Source: JAABSQ01 sp964573705
GTDB taxonomy: Bacteria > Desulfobacterota > Desulfobacteria > Desulfobacterales > Desulfococcaceae
DNA length: 15,557 nt
NCBI GenBank assembly: GCA_964573705.1
Contig: CAZNLT010000142.1
Location: forward strand, 1 to 15,557
Direction: 5' to 3'
Each line of letters opens with the position of its first letter. Positions within the stretch are counted from its first letter, which is position 1. Positions 6,555 to 13,202 of this stretch are shown piece after piece. Made by a program: the position numbers and the translations under genes. The notes under the pieces were generated by a model that saw nothing but the letters and a program-made list of their open reading frames with translations, ran no database searches and was not told where the DNA came from.

Positions 6555-7625
6555 ATGTCAAAATCGTACAAGATTGCAGTGATTCCGGGCGACGGTACAG
6601 GACCGGAAGTGGTGGCGGAAGGGATCAAGGCGCTGGAGGCGGTGTCGGAGAAACGCGGCCTCGATTTTCAGTTTACCCGCTTTGAGATCGGCGGAGAGCA
6701 TTACAAAAAGACCGGTGAGATTCTATCCGATGAGACGCTGGAAGCCTTTGCCCACTATGACGCCATGTATCTCGGCGCCATCGGCCATCCGGACGTGAAG
6801 CCGGGTGTTTTAGAGAAGGGGATTCTTCTGAAGCTGCGGTTTCATTATGACCAGTATATCAATCTAAGGCCCATCAAGTTATACGAAGGGGTGGAAACTC
6901 CGCTCAAAGACAAGGGGCCGGCCGATATCGATTTTGTCGTGGTGCGGGAGAATACCGAAGGGCTTTATGCCGGCGCCGGCGGAATTTTGAAGAAGGGTAC
7001 CCCCGACGAGGTGGCGGTACAAGAATCGATCAATACCCGAAAAGGGGTGGAGCGGTGCATTCGATTCGCTTTTGAATACTGCCGAAAGCGCAATAAAGAG
7101 AAAAAACTGACCCTCTGCGGCAAAACCAATGTGTTGACCTATGCCTTTGATCTCTGGGAACGGACATTTTATGAGGTCGCCGAGGAATACCCCGATATCG
7201 CCACCGATTATGCCCATGTGGACGCCATCTGCATGTGGATGGTCAAAAATCCGGACTGGTTCGACGTCATCGTCACCGATAATATGTTCGGGGACATCAT
7301 CACGGATCTGGCCGCCATGATTCAGGGCGGCATGGGTATTGCGGCCGGCGGAAACATCAATCCGGAAGGGGTCTCCATGTTCGAACCCATCGGCGGGTCC
7401 GCCCCCAAATACACCGGGAAAGGCATCATCAATCCGGTCGCGGCCATCTCCTCTGCCCAATTGATGCTGGAAACCCTTGGGGAAACGGAAGCCGCGGCCC
7501 TGATCGAGGGGGGCGTCGTCAAGGTGCTTCGGGATGACATTCAGAATGTAGCCGCAGGCCGAATGGGGCTGTCGACCGGGGAGGTCGGAGACCGGGTCGC
7601 CGACTATATTCTACGGAACCGATAG
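6555..7625 (+). CDS. leuB: Isopropylmalate dehydrogenase family (probable LeuB)
   Basis: This 356-residue NAD(P)-dependent beta-decarboxylating dehydrogenase is most likely 3-isopropylmalate dehydrogenase, the third committed step of leucine synthesis. Family residues visible include PGDGTGPEV (11-19), substrate arginines Arg95, Arg105 and Arg131, Tyr138 in ENTEGLYAG, Lys190 in GKTNVL, and metal ligands Asp223, Asp247 and Asp251 (TDNMFGDIITD). The cofactor loop reads EPIGGSAPKYTGKG. Common LeuB proteins have EPVHGSAPDIAGKG, so the usual His is Gly and the APKY is isocitrate-dehydrogenase-like. The LLKLRF...INLRP form resembles the actinobacterial-type LeuB. The asd downstream supports an amino-acid role, but leuA, leuC and leuD are absent here. 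D-malate/tartrate or homoisocitrate activity cannot be excluded. A GAGGTGA site at 6539-6545 supports the ATG. Confidence 0.78.
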   Translation: MSKSYKIAVIPGDGTGPEVVAEGIKALEAVSEKRGLDFQFTRFEIGGEHYKKTGEILSDETLEAFAHYDAMYLGAIGHPDVKPGVLEKGILLKLRFHYDQYINLRPIKLYEGVETPLKDKGPADIDFVVVRENTEGLYAGAGGILKKGTPDEVAVQESINTRKGVERCIRFAFEYCRKRNKEKKLTLCGKTNVLTYAFDLWERTFYEVAEEYPDIATDYAHVDAICMWMVKNPDWFDVIVTDNMFGDIITDLAAMIQGGMGIAAGGNINPEGVSMFEPIGGSAPKYTGKGIINPVAAISSAQLMLETLGETEAAALIEGGVVKVLRDDIQNVAAGRMGLSTGEVGDRVADYILRNR

Positions 7626-7718
7626 CCGGGGAGCCCCTGGTTGATTTCGGGCTTATGAATCTTTGGTTGCAAAAAAAAGGCTTTTCGATATTTTTTCACC
7701 CGCAAAGGAGTGTGCGTT

Positions 7719-8741
7719 ATGCCTGAGAAGACATTCAATGTGGCCGTCGCCGGCGCCACCGGCGCGGTGGGAAATCAGATGATCACCTGTCTGGAGGAGC
7801 GGAATTTCCCTCTCAAATCGATTAAATTTCTGGCCTCCTCCCGGTCCGTCGGTCGCAAAATTCGGTTTCGAGGTGATATGATTCCGGTGGAGGAATTGAC
7901 CGGGGATGTCTTCAAGGGGGTGGATATCGCCATCTTTTCAGCCGGGGGCGGCCCCAGCAAGACCTTCGCCCCGCAGGCGGCTCAGGCCGGGTGTGTGGTG
8001 GTGGACAACTCCAGCGCGTGGCGAATGGACCCGGAGGTGCCGCTGGTGGTGCCGGAAGTCAATCCCCATGCGGTGGCGGATTATACCCGAAAGGGAGTTA
8101 TCGCCAACCCGAACTGCTCCACCATTCAGATGGTGGTGGCCCTGAATCCGATCCAGAAGCGGTTCGGCATCAAACGGCTGGTGATTTCCACCTATCAGGC
8201 GGTCTCCGGCACCGGCAAAAAGGCGATCGACGAACTCTTCGACCAGACCCGGGCCATGATTAATTTTCTGGAATGCAAAAAAACGGTGTACCCCCATCGC
8301 ATCGCCTTCAATTGTCTGCCGCATATCGATACGTTCCAGGACAACGGATATACCAGGGAAGAGATGAAAATGGTCAATGAAACCCGCAAGATCTTCGAGG
8401 ATGATGCCATCGGGGTGACCGCGACCACGGTTCGGGTGCCCGTCTTCTACAGCCATTCCGAGTCGGTCAATATCGAAACCCGGAAACCGGTGACCGAGGC
8501 CGAAGTCCGGGAGCTTCTCGAAAAAACCCCGGGGGTTCGGGTGGTGGATGATCCCGAAAACAATGTCTATCCGCTGGCGACCGATGCGGCGGGTCAAGAC
8601 CTGACCCTGGTGGGAAGAATCCGGCGGGATGAATCCATCGCCAACGGCATCAACATGTGGATCGTGGCGGACAATATCCGCAAAGGGGCCGCCACCAATG
8701 CGGTCCAAATCGCGGAGCTGCTGGCGAAGGATTATTTATAA
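7719..8741 (+). CDS. asd: Aspartate-semialdehyde dehydrogenase
   Basis: This 340-residue cytosolic enzyme reduces aspartyl phosphate to aspartate semialdehyde, the branch point to lysine/diaminopimelate, threonine and methionine. Seen: the NADP-binding GATGAVG (residues 12-18), SSRSVG (40-45), the catalytic Cys133 in ANPNCSTIQ, the Gly-rich AVSGTGKKA, and the C-terminal VPVFYSHSES with His246 as the acid/base. Length is typical. A GTG at 7710 is in frame, but the AAAGGAG ribosome-binding site (7704-7710) overlaps it. The ATG at 7719, with 8-base spacing, is therefore chosen. It lies 93 bp after leuB and 61 bp before greA. The cytosolic NADP enzyme should supply cell-wall diaminopimelate as well. 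Confidence 0.97.
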   Translation: MPEKTFNVAVAGATGAVGNQMITCLEERNFPLKSIKFLASSRSVGRKIRFRGDMIPVEELTGDVFKGVDIAIFSAGGGPSKTFAPQAAQAGCVVVDNSSAWRMDPEVPLVVPEVNPHAVADYTRKGVIANPNCSTIQMVVALNPIQKRFGIKRLVISTYQAVSGTGKKAIDELFDQTRAMINFLECKKTVYPHRIAFNCLPHIDTFQDNGYTREEMKMVNETRKIFEDDAIGVTATTVRVPVFYSHSESVNIETRKPVTEAEVRELLEKTPGVRVVDDPENNVYPLATDAAGQDLTLVGRIRRDESIANGINMWIVADNIRKGAATNAVQIAELLAKDYL

Positions 8742-8802
8742 TCTTCACTTTTTTCAAAACCTTTCAACAGATAAATTTTTCCAGCGTATAGGAGTCATTA
8801 CA

Positions 8803-9270
8803 GTGGAACGCGTACCGATCACCAAAACCGGATATGAAGCCCTGCGAAAGGAGCTTGAACTGCTAAAGTCGGTGGAAAGACCCCAGAATATCCGTGCCAT
8901 CGAAGAGGCCCGGGCCCACGGGGACCTTTCCGAAAATGCCGAATTCGATGCGGCCAAAGACCGCCAGGCCTTTCTTGAAGGACGGATCAGCGAACTGGAG
9001 TATAAACTGGGCAACGCCGACGTCATCGATCCGGATAACTTATCCAAAGACCGTGCCGTTTTCGGTTGCACGGTCATTCTTGAAAATGTGGACACCGGCG
9101 AAGAGGTCCGGTACCAGTTGGTGGGTCCGGATGAATCCAATATTAAGGAGGGGCGCATTTCGGTCTCTTCGCCTCTGGGAAAGGCCATGCTCGGCAAAGA
9201 ACCCGGGCAGGAAATCATTCTTCAGGCGCCCGGGGGCAAACGGTGCTATGAACTGGTGGATATTCTCTGA
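8803..9270 (+). CDS. greA: Transcription elongation factor GreA
   Basis: This 155-residue factor enters the RNA polymerase secondary channel and stimulates cleavage of backtracked RNA. The N-terminal coiled-coil carries the tip motif GDLSENAEFDAAKD, with acidic Asp41 and Glu44 that coordinate the catalytic Mg. The C-terminal FKBP-like domain includes the YQLVGPDE and SPLGKAMLGKEPG blocks. The frame extends upstream into asd, but the family start MERVPITKTGYE coincides with a GTG at 8803 preceded by TAGGAGT with good spacing, so GTG is chosen. Length is near the usual 158 residues. rpoZ follows after 50 bp, so two polymerase-associated genes sit together. Confidence 0.97.
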   Translation: MERVPITKTGYEALRKELELLKSVERPQNIRAIEEARAHGDLSENAEFDAAKDRQAFLEGRISELEYKLGNADVIDPDNLSKDRAVFGCTVILENVDTGEEVRYQLVGPDESNIKEGRISVSSPLGKAMLGKEPGQEIILQAPGGKRCYELVDIL

Positions 9271-9320
9271 TTTTTCCTTAAAAGAATATCTACGGCGGAT
9301 TTTTTAACAGGAGGTAAACT

Positions 9321-9902
9321 GTGGCGCGAATCACGATTGAAGATTGCTTGAACCGGGTCCCGAACCGTTTTGTGCTGGTCCATATGGTAGCCAAGCGGGT
9401 GCGGCAGATTCGAGAAGGGTCGGAATATCTGGTCAGTTCTCCCAAAAATGAAGATATCGTGGTCTCCCTGCGGGAAATCGCAGCGGGGAAAATCTACATG
9501 AAGCGGCGGGACCTGAAACCGCAGGTGATTTCGCCGGTCCATCCGGTGAAAGGGATGGAACCGGTGATTGAGGAGCTGGAAACAGCCCCGGCAACGGAAA
9601 CAGCCCCGAAAATGGAAGCACCGACCGAGACGGAAGCGGTTGCGGAAGCGCAAGAACCGATGGAGGAACAAGAACCGGTAGAAGCCCGAGAACCCGTGGA
9701 AATGCAAGATTCGGTGGAAGCGCAAGAACCGGAAAAGGCCCAAGAACCGGAAAAGGCGCAAGAACCGGAGGAGGCCCAAGAACCGATAGAGAAGCAAGAA
9801 CCGATAGAGAAGCAAGAACCGGTGGAGGAGCAAGAACCGGTGGAGGAGCAAGAACCGGTGGAATCGGACCAGGAACCACCGGAAAAAGGAGACGCCTCCT
9901 GA
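9321..9902 (+). CDS. rpoZ: RNA polymerase omega subunit with long acidic repeat extension
   Basis: Residues 1 to about 67 are a normal omega subunit: MARITIEDCLNRVPNRFVLV, then HMVAKRVRQI, VVSLREIAAGKI. Omega wraps the C-terminus of beta-prime and helps polymerase assembly. Known omegas are usually 65-100 residues; this one is 193. From about residue 77 the chain is Pro/Glu/Thr/Ala-rich. From residue 112 it becomes a hexapeptide repeat of the form EP(V/I/E)E-x-Q, about twelve units, ending EPPEKGDAS. The extension is very acidic, and the regular Pro predicts an extended disordered arm. A GTG start has a CAGGAGGT site just upstream. The 18-bp period in DNA is preserved with near-identical adjacent units, indicating recent slippage. 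Omega identity is strong; the extension's function is unknown. Confidence 0.92.
   Translation: MARITIEDCLNRVPNRFVLVHMVAKRVRQIREGSEYLVSSPKNEDIVVSLREIAAGKIYMKRRDLKPQVISPVHPVKGMEPVIEELETAPATETAPKMEAPTETEAVAEAQEPMEEQEPVEAREPVEMQDSVEAQEPEKAQEPEKAQEPEEAQEPIEKQEPIEKQEPVEEQEPVEEQEPVESDQEPPEKGDAS
9654..9869 (+). repeat. 18-bp tandem repeat array inside rpoZ
   Basis: Twelve in-frame 18-bp units, starting every 18 bases from 9654, encode EPxExQ-type hexapeptides. Units 8 and 9 (9780-9797, 9798-9815) are identical at DNA level, as are units 10 and 11 (9816-9833, 9834-9851). Units 5 and 6 differ by one base. Unit 4 encodes the variant DSVEAQ. A partial EPPEK unit follows. This pattern is expected of a minisatellite that can vary in copy number. 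Confidence 0.92.
9887..9900 (+). promoter_or_regulatory. Small hairpin at the rpoZ-ttcA junction
   Basis: AGGAG (9887-9891) and CTCCT (9896-9900) form a perfect 5-bp stem with an ACGC loop at the last codons of rpoZ. The only Shine-Dalgarno-like sequence near the ttcA ATG (9913) lies in this stem. It is farther from the start than usual, so translational coupling to rpoZ is possible. Confidence 0.3.
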
Positions 9903-9912
9903 TCCGTCATAA

Positions 9913-10635
9913 ATGAGCACCCGGACCTATAAGGTGTTGAACCGGTCCATCGGAAAGGCGATTCACCAGTACGGAATGATTCTGGACGGCGAACGAATCG
10001 CGGTCGGGCTGTCCGGCGGAAAGGACAGCCTGACCCTGATGTGGTTTCTTCAGGACCGACTCTCCCGCATTCCCATCCAGTACCGACTCTTTCCTGTTTA
10101 TATCGACCCGGGCTTCGAAGGGGGGTTTGCCGATGAACTCTCCGCCTTCTGCGCTCAAATGGGGTATTCCTTGCGGGTTGAAAAAACCGATTACGGTATT
10201 GTGAGCCACAGTGAGGTGAACCGGGAAAACCCTTGTTTTCTATGCGCCAGACTCCGTCGAAAACGGCTTTTCGAAATCGCCGACGAACTGGGCTGCCGCA
10301 AACTGGCTTTGGGCCACCACAAAGACGACATCATCGAAACCCTGTTTATGAATATGTGCTATGCCGGTGAAATCAGCACGATGATGCCGCTCCAGACCCT
10401 TTTTCAGGGGCGATTCACACTGATTCGACCTTTGGCGCTTGCAGACGAGGATGTCATTCAGCGCTTCAGTGAAGCGTCCGGGTTCCCACGCTTACTCAAC
10501 CCTTGCCCCAGCGCCGCCCGCTCCAAAAGGCAGGAAATCAAAACCCTTCTTCACCAGCTTTATCGGTCGAACCGTAAAATAAAAGGAAATATCTTCCGAT
10601 CCATGAGCCGGGTCAAACCGGAGTACCTGTTGTAA
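9913..10635 (+). CDS. ttcA: TtcA-family tRNA 2-thiocytidine synthetase / PP-loop ATPase
   Basis: This 240-residue cytosolic PP-loop ATPase of the TtcA/TtuA group adenylates and thiolates a tRNA base. TtcA itself makes 2-thiocytidine at position 32 using a [4Fe-4S] cluster. Seen: the PP-loop SGGKDS (residues 34-39), a Cys-x-x-Cys pair (Cys108, Cys111 in NPCFLC), ALGHHKDDIIETLFMN (132-147), the RPL core near 172, and a third Cys198 in LLNPCPSA. Those three cysteines match the cluster-binding set. It is shorter than E. coli TtcA (about 311 residues), as are many TtcA-like proteins, so another thiolation target is possible. The start is 10 bp after rpoZ with no strong ribosome-binding site. folE2 follows. 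Confidence 0.85.
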   Translation: MSTRTYKVLNRSIGKAIHQYGMILDGERIAVGLSGGKDSLTLMWFLQDRLSRIPIQYRLFPVYIDPGFEGGFADELSAFCAQMGYSLRVEKTDYGIVSHSEVNRENPCFLCARLRRKRLFEIADELGCRKLALGHHKDDIIETLFMNMCYAGEISTMMPLQTLFQGRFTLIRPLALADEDVIQRFSEASGFPRLLNPCPSAARSKRQEIKTLLHQLYRSNRKIKGNIFRSMSRVKPEYLL

Positions 10636-10703
10636 TTCCGGCCGATTTCGGGTATAGAAGGCGGACCTTTTCACTTCAACCCCGAAATACCTGATTGAAA
10701 GAC

Positions 10704-11489
10704 ATGATCGATATTCAAAGTCTGCCGGATGATCGCAATATCCCCATCGACAAAGTCGGCATCAAAAATCTTCGATATCCCATCACGGTTCTGGATCGGA
10801 AGAACGGTTTTCAGCATACGGTGGCGACCATCAACATGTATGTCGATCTGCCGGGGGATTACAAGGGCACCCACATGAGCCGTTTTGTGGAAATGCTGCA
10901 TATGTTCCGGCCCGAGGTGTCTCTGGAGCGGTTTGCAAAAATCCTGAAAAAGATGAAGACCTACCTGGACGCCGCCTCGGCCCATATCGAAGTCACCTTT
11001 CCCTATTTCATTGAAAAAAGAGCCCCGATCAGCGCGTCTCCCGGGCTGATGGATTACACCTGCCGCATGATCGGCACCAGTGATCCTTTCGATAAGGTGG
11101 ACCTGGTCTGCGAAGTGACGGTGCCCATCACCTCGGTTTGCCCCTGTTCCAAAGAGATCAGCGAGGCCGGGGCCCACAACCAGCGGGGAGAGGTGCGGCT
11201 CAGCACCCGGTTCAAAAAATTCATCTGGATCGAGGACATGATCGAACTGGTGGAAAGTTCGGCCTCCTGCGAGGTCTTTTCGGTCCTGAAGCGGGTGGAT
11301 GAAAAATGCGTGACGGAAAAGGGATATGAAAATCCCAAATTCGTGGAAGATGTGGTGCGGGATATCGCGTCCCGGCTGAATCGGGATGAAAACATCACCT
11401 GGTTTTCAGTGAGCGCCGAGAATTTCGAGTCGATTCACAATCACAGCGCCTATGCCTCCATCACCAGCGGTGAACCGCCGAAGCGGTAG
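10704..11489 (+). CDS. folE2: GTP cyclohydrolase IB (FolE2)
   Basis: This 261-residue enzyme converts GTP to 7,8-dihydroneopterin triphosphate, the entry to folate and, via QueD, queuosine. It is the non-FolE, metal-flexible type able to function without zinc. Family marks are the IDKVGIKNLRYP start, FQHTVATINMYVDLP (37-50), GTHMSRFVEML (55-65), the catalytic Cys146 in SVCPCSKEIS, GAHNQRG (156-162) and SAENFESIHNHSAYA (237-251) with the Glu and His ligands. The start is taken at the ATG 10704 (MIDIQ...) rather than the in-frame TTG at 10695, by family pattern; neither has a strong Shine-Dalgarno. The gene stands 68 bp after ttcA and is the last plus-strand gene, converging on dacB. Confidence 0.96.
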   Translation: MIDIQSLPDDRNIPIDKVGIKNLRYPITVLDRKNGFQHTVATINMYVDLPGDYKGTHMSRFVEMLHMFRPEVSLERFAKILKKMKTYLDAASAHIEVTFPYFIEKRAPISASPGLMDYTCRMIGTSDPFDKVDLVCEVTVPITSVCPCSKEISEAGAHNQRGEVRLSTRFKKFIWIEDMIELVESSASCEVFSVLKRVDEKCVTEKGYENPKFVEDVVRDIASRLNRDENITWFSVSAENFESIHNHSAYASITSGEPPKR

Positions 11490-11547
11490 CCTTTCAGCCG
11501 TGGCTCGCTGCTGTCCTTCACGGCCGGGGACCGGGGAGTGAAAGCCC

Positions 11548-12753
11548 CTACTGGATCAGGACCCGGCGGATGCCGGCGATAATTCGATCTGCGGTTTTGC
11601 CGGGAGTATTGACCAAGACCACGAAGGGATACAGTTTTCCCGTCGCCCCGGCCATGTAGCCCGCCCGGGCTTTGACATCCGACAGACTTCCGGTCTTATA
11701 GTATTGTCCGTTTTGATGGGTCATCAGATGATGATGGGGTTCGAATTTTTTCAGGACCTTGAGCATGCTTCGGGCTGAAATCCGGTTTTTTCTGCTGATC
11801 CCGGAACCCTCGACGAGCTGAATATCTTCCCCTTCCAGATGCTCCCTCATGTAGACTTCGGCTGCGCGAACCCCTTTTTCCAGATTTCCCGGGGGTCCGT
11901 AGGCGGCGGCGCCGGCCGCAATAAACAACTGGTTGGCCACAAAATTATTTGAAAATTCCAAAAGCTTGGAAATTACTTGGTTCAGGGAAAAAACCGAGGT
12001 GTACCGGTGAATCAGCCGGTCCTCTCCGGTCACTCGGCCCATCCGCACCTTGCCGGTACAGGAGACGCCTTCCCGTTCCAGGAAATGGCGGAACAGATAG
12101 CCGGTATAGAGGGTGATTTCATTGTTTTCAGCGGAAAGGACGATGCGGCCTTTGGGCAGCCCGGATTCGCAGACCCGGTCCACCACAAAGGAGACAAACG
12201 GGGTCTGGGGTTCCGCGCTGGTGCACTTGCCGCCTGTGCATTTGAAGTTGACCGTATTGAAATTGGCGCACAAGGCCCCGTTGGGTGAATCATAGGGATT
12301 ATAAGAGGCGCTCACCCCGGGGATCACCTCTTTTTCAAAGAAGGAATCGTCCAGAACCAGGTCCCCGCACCGGTCGATCTTTGAGGCCAGGGTTTCGGCG
12401 ATATCGGAAATCACCTCGGAAATCAGGAAGGGATCGCCGTACCCTTTGATCTTCAGATTGTTTTTCGGGTCCAGATAGAATTCGGTGATGAACCGATGAT
12501 CCGGTCCCAGATGGCGCCGGGCCACCAGGGAAGTCAGAATCTTCAGGGTGGAGGCCGGCACCAGTTTCTGATCGGCATGCCGGCTGTACAATATCGTTCC
12601 TTGAGGATCGGCCACCAGGACCGCATCCCGGTCTCCGATCAGTTTTTCGACCGGCCCCCAGTTTTTCGCAGAGAGGGGGGGGCTTGCCGGCAAACCAAAT
12701 AAAAATGCGATGCAGAACCAGATGAAGGGGTGCAGTCGGGCAGGGCGCTTCAT
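11548..12753 (-). CDS. dacB: D-alanyl-D-alanine carboxypeptidase/endopeptidase, PBP4 class
   Basis: This 401-residue penicillin-binding protein trims the terminal D-Ala of peptidoglycan peptides and may open cross-links in the periplasm. A signal peptide is visible: KR-rich start, hydrophobic core at 10-22, then a likely cleavage after residue 29 (PPLSA-KN). The three active-site motifs are present: S-x-x-K (Ser68, Lys71 in PASTLK), S-x-N (Ser268-Asn270 in EFSNN) and KTG (353-355 in YYKTGSL). The PBP4 insertion between motifs one and two is present but shorter than in E. coli DacB (477 residues). Five cysteines fall in that insert region (162, 172, 177, 195, 232), hinting at disulfides. No Shine-Dalgarno is seen; the ATG sits beside an inverted repeat that includes the dtd stop codon. 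Confidence 0.93.
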   Translation of the reverse strand: MKRPARLHPFIWFCIAFLFGLPASPPLSAKNWGPVEKLIGDRDAVLVADPQGTILYSRHADQKLVPASTLKILTSLVARRHLGPDHRFITEFYLDPKNNLKIKGYGDPFLISEVISDIAETLASKIDRCGDLVLDDSFFEKEVIPGVSASYNPYDSPNGALCANFNTVNFKCTGGKCTSAEPQTPFVSFVVDRVCESGLPKGRIVLSAENNEITLYTGYLFRHFLEREGVSCTGKVRMGRVTGEDRLIHRYTSVFSLNQVISKLLEFSNNFVANQLFIAAGAAAYGPPGNLEKGVRAAEVYMREHLEGEDIQLVEGSGISRKNRISARSMLKVLKKFEPHHHLMTHQNGQYYKTGSLSDVKARAGYMAGATGKLYPFVVLVNTPGKTADRIIAGIRRVLIQ

Positions 12754-12770
12754 AGTAAATTCTATTTACT
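12754..12770 (-). promoter_or_regulatory. Perfect 7-3-7 inverted repeat at the dtd stop / dacB start
   Basis: AGTAAAT and ATTTACT flank a 3-base spacer directly before the dacB ATG (minus strand). The spacer and right arm overlap the dtd stop codon. The AU-rich hairpin takes the place normally held by a ribosome-binding site. dacB translation may therefore depend on ribosomes finishing dtd and melting it. Confidence 0.4.
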
Positions 12771-13202
12771 TTCGACGATCAGGGTCACCGGGCCGTCATT
12801 GATCAGGCTGACATCCATCATGGCCCGGAACCGGCCGGTTTCCACATAAATACCGTTTTCTTTGGCTTTTTCCACAAAGTATTCATACAATTCTTCGGCT
12901 TTTTCCGGGCTCGCGGCCTGAACAAAGGAGGGGCGGCGGCCTTTGCGGCAATCCCCCAGAAGGGTGAATTGGGAGACCACCAGGAGCGCACCCCCGGTAT
13001 TTTTCAGGGAGAGATTCATCTTTCCATCCTCATCCTCGAAAATCCGCAGGTTGAGGATTTTATCCACCAGAAAATCGGCCTCCCGGCGGGTGTCTCCTTC
13101 CGCAACGCCCAGAAGCACCATCAGTCCCTTGCCGATGTTTCCGATACAGTCGCCGTCGACAGTGACCGAACTCTCCTTCACCCGCTGGACCACCGCTCTC
13201 AT
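12762..13202 (-). CDS. dtd: D-aminoacyl-tRNA deacylase
   Basis: This 146-residue cytosolic homodimer hydrolyses D-aminoacyl-tRNA (and Gly-tRNA-Ala), protecting translation from D-amino acids. The two signature motifs are exact: SQFTL (residues 77-81) and the Gly-cisPro motif NDGPVT (135-140). The N-terminal MRAVVQRV is also typical, and the length is standard. The ATG overlaps the tex stop codon (ATGA in the minus reading) and has GAGGA 9 bases upstream inside tex. It is followed 8 bp later by dacB. D-alanine released by DacB-type trimming makes a proofreading neighbour plausible, though this link is inference. Confidence 0.98.
   Translation of the reverse strand: MRAVVQRVKESSVTVDGDCIGNIGKGLMVLLGVAEGDTRREADFLVDKILNLRIFEDEDGKMNLSLKNTGGALLVVSQFTLLGDCRKGRRPSFVQAASPEKAEELYEYFVEKAKENGIYVETGRFRAMMDVSLINDGPVTLIVESK

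Noticed and set aside
7667..7694. TTGCAA-16-TATTTT as an asd promoter
   Set aside because: Both boxes match only four of six bases in an A/T-rich run, and the predicted start would fall almost on the ribosome-binding site.
7710..7718. GTG at 7710 as the asd start
   Set aside because: It overlaps the AAAGGAG ribosome-binding site that correctly serves the ATG at 7719.
9651..9885. Possible CRISPR-like regular repeat
   Set aside because: The units are contiguous with no spacers, keep the reading frame and code for hexapeptides.
9246..9920. Antisense frames with Ser/Thr/Gly/Cys or Leu/His/Arg/Phe repeats opposite rpoZ
   Set aside because: The repeats simply mirror the 18-bp rpoZ array; the plus strand has the omega core, a GTG start and a strong ribosome-binding site.
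11497..11524. GCCGTG/CACGGC inverted repeat between convergent folE2 and dacB as a terminator
   Set aside because: The stem is only 6 bp with a 16-base loop and no T-tract on either strand.
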